Assembly: GCF_003667705.1 (NCBI RefSeq)
Contig: NZ_CP033019.1
Span: 2,542,001 to 2,606,000, forward strand
Direction: 5' to 3'
DNA: 64,000 bases
Source of the DNA: Janthinobacterium agaricidamnosum
GTDB taxonomy: Bacteria; Pseudomonadota; Gammaproteobacteria; Burkholderiales; Burkholderiaceae_D
The notes under the pieces were generated by a model. The model was not told where the DNA came from. It saw only the letters and a program-made list of their open reading frames with translations, and did no database searches. A program made the position numbers and the translations under genes. Numbering within the stretch: position 1 is the stretch's first letter; the number at the start of each line of letters is the position of its first letter. Positions 27,973-37,029 of the stretch are shown here, one piece after another.

Positions 27973-28548
27973 TTATCGATGGATCACCACCAGCAAAGCC
28001 TTGCCCTCGGTCTTGCCCAGGTTGCGTATCGTATGCGGCTGGTCCGCCGGATAGCGTGCCGTGCCGCCATTCTTGACCTTTTTCTTCGCCGCGCCCACTT
28101 CCAGTTCCAGGTTGCCGTGGATGACCGTCAAATGCTCGGTGGTGCCCGGGTCGTGCGGCTGCGACGCCAGTTCGCCACCGGGCGCCAGGGTCACTTCATA
28201 CCACTCGTATTTGCCGGCCAGTTCCATCGGCCCCAGGATGCGCAGCACGTAGCCCGCGTGGTCGCCGGGCAGGGTGGGGGTTTCGTGGGCATCCGTGATG
28301 CGGATGGTTTCCACGGCTTTTTCCGCGCTCGACAGCAATTCGCCGATCTGCACGCCCAGGGCGTTGGCCAGGCGCCACGTAATGGCGATGGTGGGATTGG
28401 CTTTTTCGCGCTCGATCTGCGACAGCATGGACTTCGACACGCCCGCGATGCGCGACAAATCCTCGAGTGTCAGGCCGCGCGCCAGGCGCAGCCGTTGCAG
28501 GGTGGCACCCACTTCAGGGGGAGAATTGGTCGAAACGCTGGTTTTCAT
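27973..28548 (-). CDS. XRE family regulator with cupin domain
   Basis: A 191-residue regulator. An XRE helix-turn-helix lies at about 12-66 (LQRLRLARGLTLEDLSRIAGVSKSMLSQIEREKANPT) and a C-terminal cupin sensor domain at about 115-190 (EVTLAPGGEL, TEHLTVIHGNLELEVG, YPADQPHTIRNLG). Proteins of this build typically control amino-acid or amine catabolism. The ATG at 28548 gives the usual length. It is divergent from the kbl-tdh-sdaA unit with a 32-base palindrome between, which strongly suggests it controls threonine catabolism; the effector could be threonine, glycine or serine. Confidence 0.92.
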   Translation of the reverse strand: MKTSVSTNSPPEVGATLQRLRLARGLTLEDLSRIAGVSKSMLSQIEREKANPTIAITWRLANALGVQIGELLSSAEKAVETIRITDAHETPTLPGDHAGYVLRILGPMELAGKYEWYEVTLAPGGELASQPHDPGTTEHLTVIHGNLELEVGAAKKKVKNGGTARYPADQPHTIRNLGKTEGKALLVVIHR

Positions 28549-28588
28549 CGGCAGGTGGCTTGCAAAGTTCAAAAGGCTTGGGTAATAT

Positions 28589-28620
28589 CCACTATATTGA
28601 ATTTCAGTTCGAAATAGTGG
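28589..28620. promoter_or_regulatory. Imperfect palindrome, likely operator for kbl-tdh-sdaA
   Basis: CCACTAT (28589-28595) and ATAGTGG (28614-28620) form perfect outer arms, and inner bases continue the symmetry with two mismatches. It lies between the divergent XRE-cupin and kbl genes, 41 bases from the regulator's start, consistent with an operator and possibly autoregulation. Confidence 0.6.
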
Positions 28621-28770
28621 ATTTTGAAGGAAATCACGGAAACGTGTAGACTTCAAACAGCGCTTCACGGTACAGCATTGTGCGCGCACCGGTCAAGCGG
28701 CGGCTTTTCCCATATGGCGGCTGAAACCACACGCACACCACACGCATACATCAGGGACACAAGGAATATC

Positions 28771-29997
28771 ATGAGCGAGCAAGCGAAGAACACCTTTTTC
28801 AGCGGTCTGCAACAGAATCTCGATCAACTGCGCCAGCAGGGCTTGTACAAGCCCGAGCGCGTGATCGCCTCGCGCCAGGGCGCTGAAGTGGTGTGCGACG
28901 ACGGCCGTACCCTGATCAATATGTGTGCGAACAACTACCTGGGCCTGTCCGGCGACCTGCAGACGCAGGAAGCGTCTATTGCCGCCACGCAAAAATACGG
29001 CTACGGCCTGTCGTCCGTGCGTTTTATCTGCGGCACGCAAACCGTACATAAAGAACTGGAACAGGCGATTTCCGCCTTCCTGGGCACCGAGGACACGATT
29101 TTGTACGCGGCGGCCTTCGACGCCAACGGCGGCGTATTCGAGCCCCTGTTCGATGAAAACGACGCCATCATCTCGGACGCGCTGAACCACGCTTCCATCA
29201 TCGACGGCATCCGCCTGTGCAAGGCCGGCCGCTACCGCTATGCGCACAACGACATGGCCGACCTGGAAGTGCAGCTGCAGGCGGCGATTGCCGCCGGCAA
29301 GCGCCACAAGGTCATCGTCACGGACGGCGTGTTCTCGATGGACGGCACGATTGCGCAACTCGACAAGATCTGCGACCTGGCCGACAAGTACGGCGCGCTG
29401 GTGATGATCGACGAATGCCACGCTTCGGGCTTCATGGGCGCGACGGGCCGCGGCACGCACGAGCACCACAATGTGATGGGCCGCATCGACATCATCACGG
29501 GCACCCTGGGCAAGGCCCTGGGCGGCGCCATGGGCGGTTTTACCTCGGCGCGCAAGGAAGTCATCGACACCCTGCGCCAGAAATCGCGCCCGTATCTGTT
29601 CTCGAACACGCTGGCGCCATCGATCGCCGGCGCTTCGCTGTCGGTGCTGGAGCGCCTGGCCAAGTCGACGGAACTGCGCGACCGCCTGCATGACAACACG
29701 GCTTTCTTCCGCAGCGAGATCGAGCGCATCGGCTTTACCATCAAGCCGGGCACGCATCCGGTGGTTCCCGTGATGCTGTTCGACGCGCCCGTGGCACAGA
29801 AATTCGCCGCCCGCCTGTATGAACTGGGCGTGCTGGTGACGGGCTTCTTCTACCCGGTCGTGCCGATGGGCCAGGCCCGTGTCCGTGTGCAGCTGTCCGC
29901 CGCGCATACCCGCGAGCAGCTGGTGCAGGTGCTGGCCGCCTTCGAGCAGGCCGGCAAGGAACTCGGTCTGCTGACCGCCACTACCACGACCAACTAA
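28771..29997 (+). CDS. kbl: Glycine C-acetyltransferase (2-amino-3-ketobutyrate CoA ligase)
   Basis: A 408-residue PLP enzyme of the alpha-oxoamine synthase family. It converts 2-amino-3-oxobutyrate plus CoA to glycine and acetyl-CoA, the second step of threonine breakdown. Visible family marks: NMCANNYLGLSG, YGLSSVRFICGTQ, DECHASGFMG and the PLP-lysine region TGTLGKALGGAMGGF. The ATG at 28771 follows AAGGA; upstream in-frame sequence is the leader. It is the first gene of kbl-tdh-sdaA, with tdh starting 20 bases after its stop. Probably controlled by the divergent XRE-cupin protein. Confidence 0.96.
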   Translation: MSEQAKNTFFSGLQQNLDQLRQQGLYKPERVIASRQGAEVVCDDGRTLINMCANNYLGLSGDLQTQEASIAATQKYGYGLSSVRFICGTQTVHKELEQAISAFLGTEDTILYAAAFDANGGVFEPLFDENDAIISDALNHASIIDGIRLCKAGRYRYAHNDMADLEVQLQAAIAAGKRHKVIVTDGVFSMDGTIAQLDKICDLADKYGALVMIDECHASGFMGATGRGTHEHHNVMGRIDIITGTLGKALGGAMGGFTSARKEVIDTLRQKSRPYLFSNTLAPSIAGASLSVLERLAKSTELRDRLHDNTAFFRSEIERIGFTIKPGTHPVVPVMLFDAPVAQKFAARLYELGVLVTGFFYPVVPMGQARVRVQLSAAHTREQLVQVLAAFEQAGKELGLLTATTTTN

Positions 29998-30017
29998 CAA
30001 GAATTCAGGAAAATAGC

Positions 30018-30983
30018 ATGGAACGCATCTTAGTCATTGGCGCAAACGGCCAAATCGGTAGTGAACTGGTGGGCGCGCTGGCGCAGCAGCACGGCGCGGA
30101 CAACGTCATCGCCAGCGACATCGGCACGAACAATCTGTACCAGGCCAGGCGCTACGCGCAGCTGAACGTGCTGGACAAGGACGGCCTGGCGAAGATCATC
30201 GCCGACGAGAACATCACCCAGGTGTACCAGCTGGCGGCCATGCTGTCGGCCACGGGCGAAGCGGCGCCGCTGAAGGCGTGGAGCCTGAACATGGATGGCT
30301 TGCTGAATATCCTGGAACTGGCGCGCGAGCGGGGCGAAGCGGGCAAGCCGCTGCGCATCTTCTGGCCGTCGTCGATTGCCGCCTTCGGCCCGAACACGCC
30401 GCAAGTGAACACGCCGCAAATGACGGTGATGGACCCGACCTCGATGTACGGCATCAGCAAGCTGGCCGGCGAGCGCCTGTGCGAATACTACTTCAACAAG
30501 TATGGCGTGGACGTGCGCAGCATCCGCTACCCTGGCATCATCAGCTACAAATCGCCTCCGGGCGGCGGCACCACCGATTACGCGATCGCCATCTTCCATG
30601 CAGCCTTGCGCGGCGAGCGCTATGACTGCTTCCTCGATGCGAACACCACCTTGCCGATGATCTACATGCCCGACGCCATCCGCGCCACCATCGAACTGAT
30701 GGACGCGCCGGCGGCATCGATCAAGATCCGCTCGTCCTACAATGTGGCCGGCGTGTCGTTCAACCCCGAGCAGCTGGCGAAAGCCATCGTGCGCATGGTG
30801 CCCGACTTCAAGATCAGCTACAAGCCGGACAGCCGCCAGGCCATCGCCGACAGCTGGCCGCAAAGCCTGGACGACAGCAAGGCCAGCGCCGACTGGGGCT
30901 GGAAGGCGCAGATCGGCGTCGAGCAGATGGTCACGGACATGCTGGCCAATGTCGATGCGGGGCAGGCGGCCAAGGCGGCCTGA
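30018..30983 (+). CDS. tdh: L-threonine 3-dehydrogenase, epimerase (short-chain) type
   Basis: A 321-residue NAD-dependent enzyme of the extended short-chain/UDP-galactose-epimerase fold: Rossmann motif VIGANGQIGSEL at the N-terminus, and catalytic Tyr and Lys in SMYGISKLAGE. It oxidises L-threonine to 2-amino-3-oxobutyrate, which Kbl then cleaves. This is the non-zinc class of threonine dehydrogenase, as in Cupriavidus and mammals, not the zinc-dependent class of E. coli. The adjacent kbl makes the assignment firm. A CAGGAAA site precedes the ATG. Confidence 0.94.
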   Translation: MERILVIGANGQIGSELVGALAQQHGADNVIASDIGTNNLYQARRYAQLNVLDKDGLAKIIADENITQVYQLAAMLSATGEAAPLKAWSLNMDGLLNILELARERGEAGKPLRIFWPSSIAAFGPNTPQVNTPQMTVMDPTSMYGISKLAGERLCEYYFNKYGVDVRSIRYPGIISYKSPPGGGTTDYAIAIFHAALRGERYDCFLDANTTLPMIYMPDAIRATIELMDAPAASIKIRSSYNVAGVSFNPEQLAKAIVRMVPDFKISYKPDSRQAIADSWPQSLDDSKASADWGWKAQIGVEQMVTDMLANVDAGQAAKAA

Positions 30984-31031
30984 GTCTTGTCCCGGCATTC
31001 ATAAAAACATACTAATATAAAGAGACACTAC

Positions 31032-32432
31032 ATGGATATGAGCGTATTTGACCTGTTCAAGATCGGCATCGGGCCGTCGAGTTCCCACACGGTGGGGCCG
31101 ATGGTGGCGGCGCGGCGTTTTCTGGTCGAATACGGTCCGCTGGACCAGGTAGTGGGCGTCGAGGCGGCCCTGTATGGCTCGCTGGCGCTGACGGGCGTGG
31201 GCCATGCCACGGACAAGGCCGTCATTCTTGGCCTGATGGGCGAAACGCCGCAAGACGTGGTGCCCGACGAAGTCGACAGCAAGCTGGCCGCCATCGAGGC
31301 GGCCGGCGAGATCGCGCTGCTGGGCACGCACGTGGTGCCGTTTACGGCGGCCACGGGCTTGATCTGGCACAAGAGCGAATCCTTGCCCGAACACCCGAAC
31401 GGCATGCGTTTTACGCTGAAACTGGCTGACGGCAGCCGCGTCGACAAGGTGTATTACTCGATCGGCGGCGGCTTTATCCGCGAGGCAGGCGAAGCCCAGG
31501 CGGAAGCTGCCGTGGAATCGGCCGCGTCCGCCCGCGTCGTCTTCCCCTTCGACACCATGGAGCAGTTGCTGGCGCATGGCGTGGAAAGCGGCCTGTCGAT
31601 CCCTGAAATGCTGCGCGCCAATGAGTGCGTCAAGCGCAGCGAGACGGAACTCGATGAAGGCCTGGATCGCATCTGGCACGTCATGCGCGACTGCATCGCG
31701 CACGGCCTGGAAACGACGGGCAACCTGCCGGGCGGCTTGAACGTCAAGCGCCGCGCCGCCAAACTGTGGCGATTGGCGCAGGAAGCGAAGGCGTCGGACA
31801 ACCGCGCCAACGACTTGCCGCACGACGCCGTGCACCTGGTCAGCCTGTACGCGATGGCCGTCAACGAGGAAAACGCGGCCGGCGGCCGTGTGGTCACTGC
31901 CCCGACCAACGGCGCCGCCGGCATCATCCCGGCCGTGCTGCGCTACTACGCGCAGGATTGCCGCCCCAGCGATCCGGTCGGCGGCGTGCGCCGCTTCATG
32001 CTGACGGCAGCGGCCATCGGCATGTTGTGCAAACGCAATGCCTCGATCTCGGGCGCCGAAGTGGGTTGCCAGGGCGAAGTGGGCGTGGCCTGCGCCATGG
32101 CGGCAGCCGGCCTGGTGGCGGCCTTGGGCGGCACGAATGAACAGATCGAGAACGCGGCCGAAATCGGCATCGAACACCACCTGGGCATGACCTGCGACCC
32201 CATCGGCGGCCTGGTGCAGATCCCGTGCATCGAACGCAACGGCATGGGCGCCGTGAAAGCCATCACGGCCGCCTCGCTGGCGTTGAAGGGCGACGGCACG
32301 CACTTCGTCAGCCTCGACGAAGTCATCGAAACCATGCGCCAGACGGGCGCGGACATGCAGGACAAGTACAAGGAAACGTCCCTGGGCGGCCTGGCCATCC
32401 ACGTGATTACAGTCAACCACGCCGCTTGCTGA
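31032..32432 (+). CDS. sdaA: L-serine ammonia-lyase (serine dehydratase)
   Basis: A 466-residue single-chain iron-sulfur serine dehydratase with fused beta and alpha domains. The N-terminus is [21 protein letters not shown]. Cysteines for the 4Fe-4S cluster lie in the alpha domain ([16 protein letters not shown] near 340 and [16 protein letters not shown] near 385). It deaminates L-serine to pyruvate and ammonia. Placed 48 bases after tdh, it completes a route from threonine via glycine and serine (through glyA, not in this window) to pyruvate and acetyl-CoA. ATG at 31032, with an AAAGAGA site. Confidence 0.95.
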   Translation: MDMSVFDLFKIGIGPSSSHTVGPMVAARRFLVEYGPLDQVVGVEAALYGSLALTGVGHATDKAVILGLMGETPQDVVPDEVDSKLAAIEAAGEIALLGTHVVPFTAATGLIWHKSESLPEHPNGMRFTLKLADGSRVDKVYYSIGGGFIREAGEAQAEAAVESAASARVVFPFDTMEQLLAHGVESGLSIPEMLRANECVKRSETELDEGLDRIWHVMRDCIAHGLETTGNLPGGLNVKRRAAKLWRLAQEAKASDNRANDLPHDAVHLVSLYAMAVNEENAAGGRVVTAPTNGAAGIIPAVLRYYAQDCRPSDPVGGVRRFMLTAAAIGMLCKRNASISGAEVGCQGEVGVACAMAAAGLVAALGGTNEQIENAAEIGIEHHLGMTCDPIGGLVQIPCIERNGMGAVKAITAASLALKGDGTHFVSLDEVIETMRQTGADMQDKYKETSLGGLAIHVITVNHAAC

Positions 32433-32447
32433 TGCGCTGGTGGTGGC

Positions 32448-32480
32448 GTCGGATTACGCGCGCAGCGCTAATCCGACCTA
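32448..32480. repeat. REP-like palindrome after sdaA
   Basis: A GTCGGATTA ... TAATCCGAC stem with a GC-rich loop, the same unit as at 22651-22693 and 61625-61659. It may stabilise or end the sdaA transcript. Confidence 0.8.
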
Positions 32481-32510
32481 CGCCATGCCGCAAGCAACGC
32501 AGGTCGGCGC

Positions 32511-32599
32511 AGGTCGGCTTAGCCCGCAGGGCGTAAGCCGACATCACCAAATAAGTAAGCCGACATCACCAAATAAGTAAGCCGACATCACCAAAGCAG
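32511..32599. repeat. Degenerate palindrome plus 22-bp tandem repeat
   Basis: AGGTCGGCTTA and TAAGCCGAC (32511-32542) form a variant palindrome. Its right half is then tandemly repeated with a 22-base period: units at 32534-32555, 32556-32577 and a partial third from 32578. This looks like local slippage expansion of one REP arm. The array is too short and lacks spacers, so it is not CRISPR. Confidence 0.85.
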
Positions 32600-32611
32600 C
32601 AAACCACCACC

Positions 32612-33352
32612 TCACTCCTCCTCAAACAACTGCTCCAGCCTGCGCGGGTAGTTATTCAAAAAATCGCGCGTCACGGCATAGTGTTCCGTGTCTTCATACG
32701 CCACCTCATGGATGCCGCCGCCTGTAAACATCAGGATTTTCGCGTTCGGGTAGGCGAGCAGAATCGGCGAGTGGGTGGCGATGATCAGCTGCGAGTCATC
32801 CTGCACCAGCTGGTGGATCACCGATAAAGCCGCCATCTGGCGGCTGGGCGACAGGGCCGCCTCCGGTTCGTCCAGCAAATACAAGCCTTTTCCGCGCAGC
32901 TTGTTGATCAGGGTCGCCATGAACGCTTCGCCGTGCGACTGCGCGTGCAGCGACTTGCCGCCGTAGCTGCCCAGGTATTCCGGCATGGCGTCCATGTAGG
33001 TGGCGACGTTGAAAAAGCTTTCGGCGCGCAGGAAATAGCTGTCCTCGGGTTTTTTATAGCTCTTGCTCAGGCGCAAGTGTGCATGCAAGCCCGATTCCTC
33101 GTCCGACGGCAGGGCGATGTGCACGTTGCGCGTGCCGCCATCCTTGCCGAAGCCCAGCCCCACGGCCAGCGCTTCGAGCATGGTCGACTTGCCGCTGCCG
33201 TTCTCGCCCACGAAAAACGTCACGTCGGGGTGGAAATCCATGTGCACGAAGTCGCGGATGGCGGGGATGGTGAACGGATAGTGATCGAGGTCGACGACAG
33301 CGTCGGAGCGCAGCGCGGCGCTTTGCAGATATGGTTTTTTACTCAGCGACAT
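32612..33352 (-). CDS. AAA family ATPase (RecF/ABC-type)
   Basis: A 246-residue stand-alone ATPase of the ABC/SMC-like AAA group: Walker A GENGSGKST (49-57), signature-like SHGEAF near 145, Walker B LYLLDEPEAAL near 160, and an H-loop in IIATHSP. There is no partner nuclease or membrane gene alongside. Related small ATPases are common and mostly uncharacterised; some belong to defence systems, but nothing here supports that. ATG at 33352. It is convergent with the repeats after sdaA. Confidence 0.87.
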   Translation of the reverse strand: MSLSKKPYLQSAALRSDAVVDLDHYPFTIPAIRDFVHMDFHPDVTFFVGENGSGKSTMLEALAVGLGFGKDGGTRNVHIALPSDEESGLHAHLRLSKSYKKPEDSYFLRAESFFNVATYMDAMPEYLGSYGGKSLHAQSHGEAFMATLINKLRGKGLYLLDEPEAALSPSRQMAALSVIHQLVQDDSQLIIATHSPILLAYPNAKILMFTGGGIHEVAYEDTEHYAVTRDFLNNYPRRLEQLFEEE

Positions 33353-33621
33353 GGCCGGTTTTCGACTCCATTATTGGCACTTTGCAGGGCAGAAAGCTCA
33401 GTGTGGCCTAAATCGTCGGCGCGCGCCAGTGCGTACGCGGGTCATGTTCGCCTGGCTTGATCTCATACAATTATGGCTTGTTTGATAATAAGCAGGCTCT
33501 CCAATTGTCACATCTTGATCAGGCTGGCGCCACGCGATTCGCCTTGGACGGCCGCTGGCACTATAATATCCGCTGCCATTCATGATCAACCGCACTCAGC
33601 TCAACTGGACTCTTCAAATCT
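33353..33621. promoter_or_regulatory. Divergent spacer with thrC promoter candidate
   Basis: 269 bases without a gene. TATAAT at 33562-33567, about 60 bases upstream of thrC, is a likely -10; the -35 is weak (TTCGCC at appropriate spacing). No attenuator-like peptide or terminator seen. Confidence 0.45.
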
Positions 33622-35103
33622 ATGCATTACGTGTCTACCCGCGCTGACAAAGCGCCATCGAATCCGCAGCAATTCTCCGACATCCTTCTGGGCGGCCTGG
33701 CCCCCGATGGCGGACTGTATCTCCCTGAACACTACCCGCAAGTCACTGGTGCCGAGCTCAATGCCTGGCGCACATTGTCGTATGCCGACCTGGCCTGCGA
33801 AATCCTGAAGAAGTTCGCCACCGATATCCCGGCCGCGGACCTGAAGGCACTGACGGCGAAAACCTATACCAAGGCAGTCTACAAGAACGCCCGCGCCGGC
33901 GAAAACGCGGCCGACATCACGCCGCTGCGCGTACTCGAAGAAAACGTCGTCAAGGGCGGATCGACCACGCTGATGCTGCAGGCGCTGTCGAACGGCCCGA
34001 CCCTGGCCTTCAAGGACATGGCCATGCAGCTGCTGGGCAACCTGTTCGAATACACCTTGGCCAAGCACGACGCCGAACTCAATATCTTCGGCGCCACGTC
34101 CGGCGACACGGGCAGCGCGGCCGAATACGCGATGCGCGGCAAGAAGGGCATCCGCGTCTTCATGCTGTCGCCGCACAAGAAAATGAGCGCCTTCCAGACG
34201 GCGCAGATGTTCAGCCTGCAAGACCCGAACATCTACAATATCGCCGTCGAAGGCGTGTTCGACGACTGCCAGGATATGGTGAAAGCCGTGTCGAACGACC
34301 TGCCGTTCAAGGCGAAACAGAAGATCGGCACCGTCAATTCCATCAACTGGGCGCGTGTCGTGGCGCAGGTCGTGTATTACTTCCGCGGCTACCTGGCGGC
34401 CACCACCAGCAACGAGCAGAAAGTGTCGTTCACGGTGCCGTCGGGCAACTTCGGCAATATCTGTGCCGGCCATATCGCCCGCATGATGGGCTTGCCCATC
34501 TCGAAACTGGTGGCCGCGACGAATGAAAACGACGTGCTCGACGAATTCTTCCGCACGGGCGTCTACCGCGTGCGCAAGTCGGCCGAGACGTACCACACGA
34601 GCAGCCCGTCGATGGATATCTCGAAAGCGTCGAACTTCGAGCGCTTCGTCTACGACCTCGTGGGCCGCGACAGCGAGCGCGTGCGCGCCCTGTTCACGAA
34701 AGTGGAAACGCACGGCGGCTTTGACCTCTCCGGCAAACCTGGCAGCGATGGCGACGAGTTCAAGCTGGTGGCCAAATACGGCTTCAAGTCGGGCAAGTCC
34801 ACGCACCAGGACCGCCTCGACACCATCCGCGACGTCGCCGACGACTACGGTATCACCATCGACACGCACACGGCCGACGGCATCAAGGTGGCGCGCGAAC
34901 ACCTGGAGCCGAACGTGCCGATGATCGTGCTGGAAACGGCGCTGGCGGCCAAGTTCAACGAAACCATCCTCGAAGCGCTGGGCGTGGACGCGGAACGCCC
35001 GGCCGGCTTCGAAAACATCGAGGACTTGCCGCAAAAGTTCGTTGTGATGGGCACGGACGTGGAAAAAATGAAGGCGTATATCGCCGCCAATACGGGCTTG
35101 TGA
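33622..35103 (+). CDS. thrC: Threonine synthase
   Basis: A 493-residue PLP enzyme that converts O-phospho-L-homoserine to L-threonine. Of the long (fungal/proteobacterial) type: N-terminus MHYVSTRADKA, GGLAPDGGLYLPEHYP, PLP lysine in PTLAFKDMAMQ, and phosphate-binding GATSGDTGSAAEYA. Homoserine dehydrogenase, often just upstream in betaproteobacteria, is not in front of it here. The stop overlaps the moeA start, so moeA is coupled to it. It is notable that threonine synthesis lies within 4 kb of the threonine degradation unit. Confidence 0.96.
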   Translation: MHYVSTRADKAPSNPQQFSDILLGGLAPDGGLYLPEHYPQVTGAELNAWRTLSYADLACEILKKFATDIPAADLKALTAKTYTKAVYKNARAGENAADITPLRVLEENVVKGGSTTLMLQALSNGPTLAFKDMAMQLLGNLFEYTLAKHDAELNIFGATSGDTGSAAEYAMRGKKGIRVFMLSPHKKMSAFQTAQMFSLQDPNIYNIAVEGVFDDCQDMVKAVSNDLPFKAKQKIGTVNSINWARVVAQVVYYFRGYLAATTSNEQKVSFTVPSGNFGNICAGHIARMMGLPISKLVAATNENDVLDEFFRTGVYRVRKSAETYHTSSPSMDISKASNFERFVYDLVGRDSERVRALFTKVETHGGFDLSGKPGSDGDEFKLVAKYGFKSGKSTHQDRLDTIRDVADDYGITIDTHTADGIKVAREHLEPNVPMIVLETALAAKFNETILEALGVDAERPAGFENIEDLPQKFVVMGTDVEKMKAYIAANTGL

Positions 35104-36329
35104 TGACGGACGCCAGCACTGTACGCAAACCCATGCTGTCGGTGGCCGAAGCGCAAGCCTTCATGCTGGGCGCGGCGCGCCCGGTGACCGAGGTGGAGCT
35201 GGTCGACACCATGCGCGCCAACGGCCGCGTGCTGGCCACGGCGCAAACGTCGACCCTGAACGTGCCCGAGCGCGACAACACGCAGATGGATGGCTATGCC
35301 GTGCGCGCCAGCGATTGCGCCAGCGGCGCGGCCAGCCTGCCCGTGTCGCAGCGCATCGCGGCCGGTCACGTGGGCCAGCCCTTGCAGCCGGGGACGGCGG
35401 CGCGCATTTTTACGGGCGCGCTGATCCCCGAAGGCGCCGACTGCGTCGTGATGCAGGAGCAGTGCACGGCGGCGGACGGCATGGTGACGGTCAACCACGT
35501 GCCGAAAGCCGGGGAATGGGTGCGCCGTCAGGGCGAGGATATCCGCGCCGGCGGCGAAATCCTCGGCGCGGGCCGGCGCCTGCGCAGCCAGGAAATGGGC
35601 CTGGCCGCTTCCGTGGGCCTGGCGCAGTTGCCGGTGCTGCGCAAGCTGCGCGTGGCCGTGTTCTTCACGGGCGACGAGCTGGCCATGCCGGGCGAACCTT
35701 TGGTGCCGGGCGCCGTCTACAACTCGAACCGTTTTACCTTGCGCGGCCTGCTGGAAAACCTCGGCTGCGAGATCACGGACCTGGGCATCGTGCCCGACAG
35801 CCTGGAAGCGACGCGCGCCGTGCTGCGCCAGGCGGCGCAGGGCAATGATTTGATCATCACCTCGGGCGGCGTGTCCGTGGGCGAGGAAGACCATATCAAG
35901 CCGGCCGTGGAAGCGGAAGGGCGGCTGAACATGTGGCAGATCGCCGTCAAGCCGGGCAAGCCGCTGGCGTTTGGCGAAGTGCGGGAGGCGTTCTTTATCG
36001 GCTTGCCCGGCAATCCCGTCTCCAGTTTCGTCACGTTTTTGCTGTTCGTGCGCCCGTTCATCCTGCGCCTGCAGGGCGCGGCGGGCAGCCTGGCGCCGCG
36101 CAGCTACAAGCTGCCGGCCGCGTTCGAGCGCCTGAAGGCGGACAAGCGCAACGAGTTCCTGCGCGCCAAAGTGAATGATGAGGGCGAGCTGGAATTGTTC
36201 GCCAACCAGAGTTCGGGCGTGCTGACGTCCACCGTGTGGGGCGACGGTTTGATCGATTGCCCGCCGGGGCTGTCGATTGCGCGCGGCGACATGCTGCGTT
36301 TTATTCCGTTTAACGAATTGCTGTACTAA
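35103..36329 (+). CDS. moeA: Molybdopterin molybdenumtransferase MoeA
   Basis: A 408-residue enzyme inserting molybdenum into adenylated molybdopterin. Visible: NVPERDNTQMDGYAVRASD near the N-terminus, FTGALIPEGADCVVMQE, FTGDEL near 180, SGGVSVGEEDH near 260 and PGNPVSSFVTF near 303. The start shares ATGA with the thrC stop. It is followed 10 bases later by moaD, forming a thrC-moeA-moaD unit. Its presence implies molybdoenzymes in the cell. The other moa/mog genes are elsewhere. Confidence 0.95.
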   Translation: MTDASTVRKPMLSVAEAQAFMLGAARPVTEVELVDTMRANGRVLATAQTSTLNVPERDNTQMDGYAVRASDCASGAASLPVSQRIAAGHVGQPLQPGTAARIFTGALIPEGADCVVMQEQCTAADGMVTVNHVPKAGEWVRRQGEDIRAGGEILGAGRRLRSQEMGLAASVGLAQLPVLRKLRVAVFFTGDELAMPGEPLVPGAVYNSNRFTLRGLLENLGCEITDLGIVPDSLEATRAVLRQAAQGNDLIITSGGVSVGEEDHIKPAVEAEGRLNMWQIAVKPGKPLAFGEVREAFFIGLPGNPVSSFVTFLLFVRPFILRLQGAAGSLAPRSYKLPAAFERLKADKRNEFLRAKVNDEGELELFANQSSGVLTSTVWGDGLIDCPPGLSIARGDMLRFIPFNELLY

Positions 36330-36339
36330 GGAAGTATCG

Positions 36340-36594
36340 ATGAAGATCAATCTGCGATTTTTTGCCAGCGTGCGCGAACTGGTGGGCACGGGTCACGAAG
36401 TGCTGGAAGTGGCCGGGCCGCTGACGGTGGGCGAGGTGAGAAACCTGCTGATCGCCCGCGGCGGCAACTGGGAGTACGCGCTGGCCCAGGGCCGCGCGCT
36501 GCGCACGGCGCACAAGCAGGTGATGTGCGATGCCCACACCGTGATCGGCGAAGGCGACGAGGTGGCGTTCTTCCCGCCCGTAACGGGCGGCTGA
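36340..36594 (+). CDS. moaD: Molybdopterin synthase sulfur carrier subunit MoaD
   Basis: An 84-residue ubiquitin-fold sulfur carrier ending in the required Gly-Gly (PPVTGG), whose C-terminus is thiocarboxylated to deliver sulfur to precursor Z with MoaE. It starts at 36340 after a GGAAG site, directly behind moeA. moaE, often adjacent, is not in the next position; a strong terminator ends the unit. Confidence 0.95.
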   Translation: MKINLRFFASVRELVGTGHEVLEVAGPLTVGEVRNLLIARGGNWEYALAQGRALRTAHKQVMCDAHTVIGEGDEVAFFPPVTGG

Positions 36595-36613
36595 TCCCAT
36601 TTCTCAAACAAGA

Positions 36614-36642
36614 CGGCCACTTCATCGAAGTGGCCGTTTTTT
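36614..36642 (+). terminator. Intrinsic terminator after moaD
   Basis: A perfect 9-base stem GGCCACTTC/GAAGTGGCC with an ATC loop, followed by GTTTTTT. It sits between converging genes and directly abuts the end of the small membrane protein gene. Confidence 0.92.
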
Positions 36643-36875
36643 CATGACGATCTGGTTTTCGGTTTGTCCCCGCTGCACGTGGCGCAGGCGACGGCCTTCC
36701 TGTAGCGCCAGTATTTCGAGCCGATGAAGATGGCCGACGCCACCAGCGACCAGGCCAGCGCGCTGAGGATGTCGGTCTGGCTGGTCGTGCCCTTGCTGTA
36801 CTCGACCACCGTCAGGATGATGAATAAGATCGAGCTGGCCAGCAAATAACGGGAAATCCAGAATCCTGCACCCAT
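36642..36875 (-). CDS. Small membrane protein, 77 aa
   Basis: A 77-residue protein with two hydrophobic helices (about 8-24 and 37-53) and a basic, Cys-containing tail (VACATCSGDKPKTRSS). It is probably an inner-membrane protein with both ends cytoplasmic. An AGGAG-type site precedes the ATG. Family not recognised; single gene. Confidence 0.68.
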   Translation of the reverse strand: MGAGFWISRYLLASSILFIILTVVEYSKGTTSQTDILSALAWSLVASAIFIGSKYWRYRKAVACATCSGDKPKTRSS

Positions 36876-37029
36876 GTGTTTCTCCTCTTGTCGTCGCGTT
36901 GTCGCGTGAAGTCAAGCCGCCGGTCGCTGCGGCCTCTGCGCGCAGTATGCATCATTTTTCGGCATTCTTGCCATCTCCGGGCCTTATCTCGACTAAAATG
37001 CCGGGGTTTTCACCGTCTTTCAGCCTGCC

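Noticed and set aside
32534..32599. Possible CRISPR array
   Set aside because: The 22-base units are directly adjacent with no spacers, number fewer than three, and derive from a neighbouring palindrome.
32612..33352. Anti-phage defence ATPase
   Set aside because: The protein is a RecF/ABC-like ATPase, but no nuclease, toxin or reverse transcriptase accompanies it, and the setting is housekeeping.
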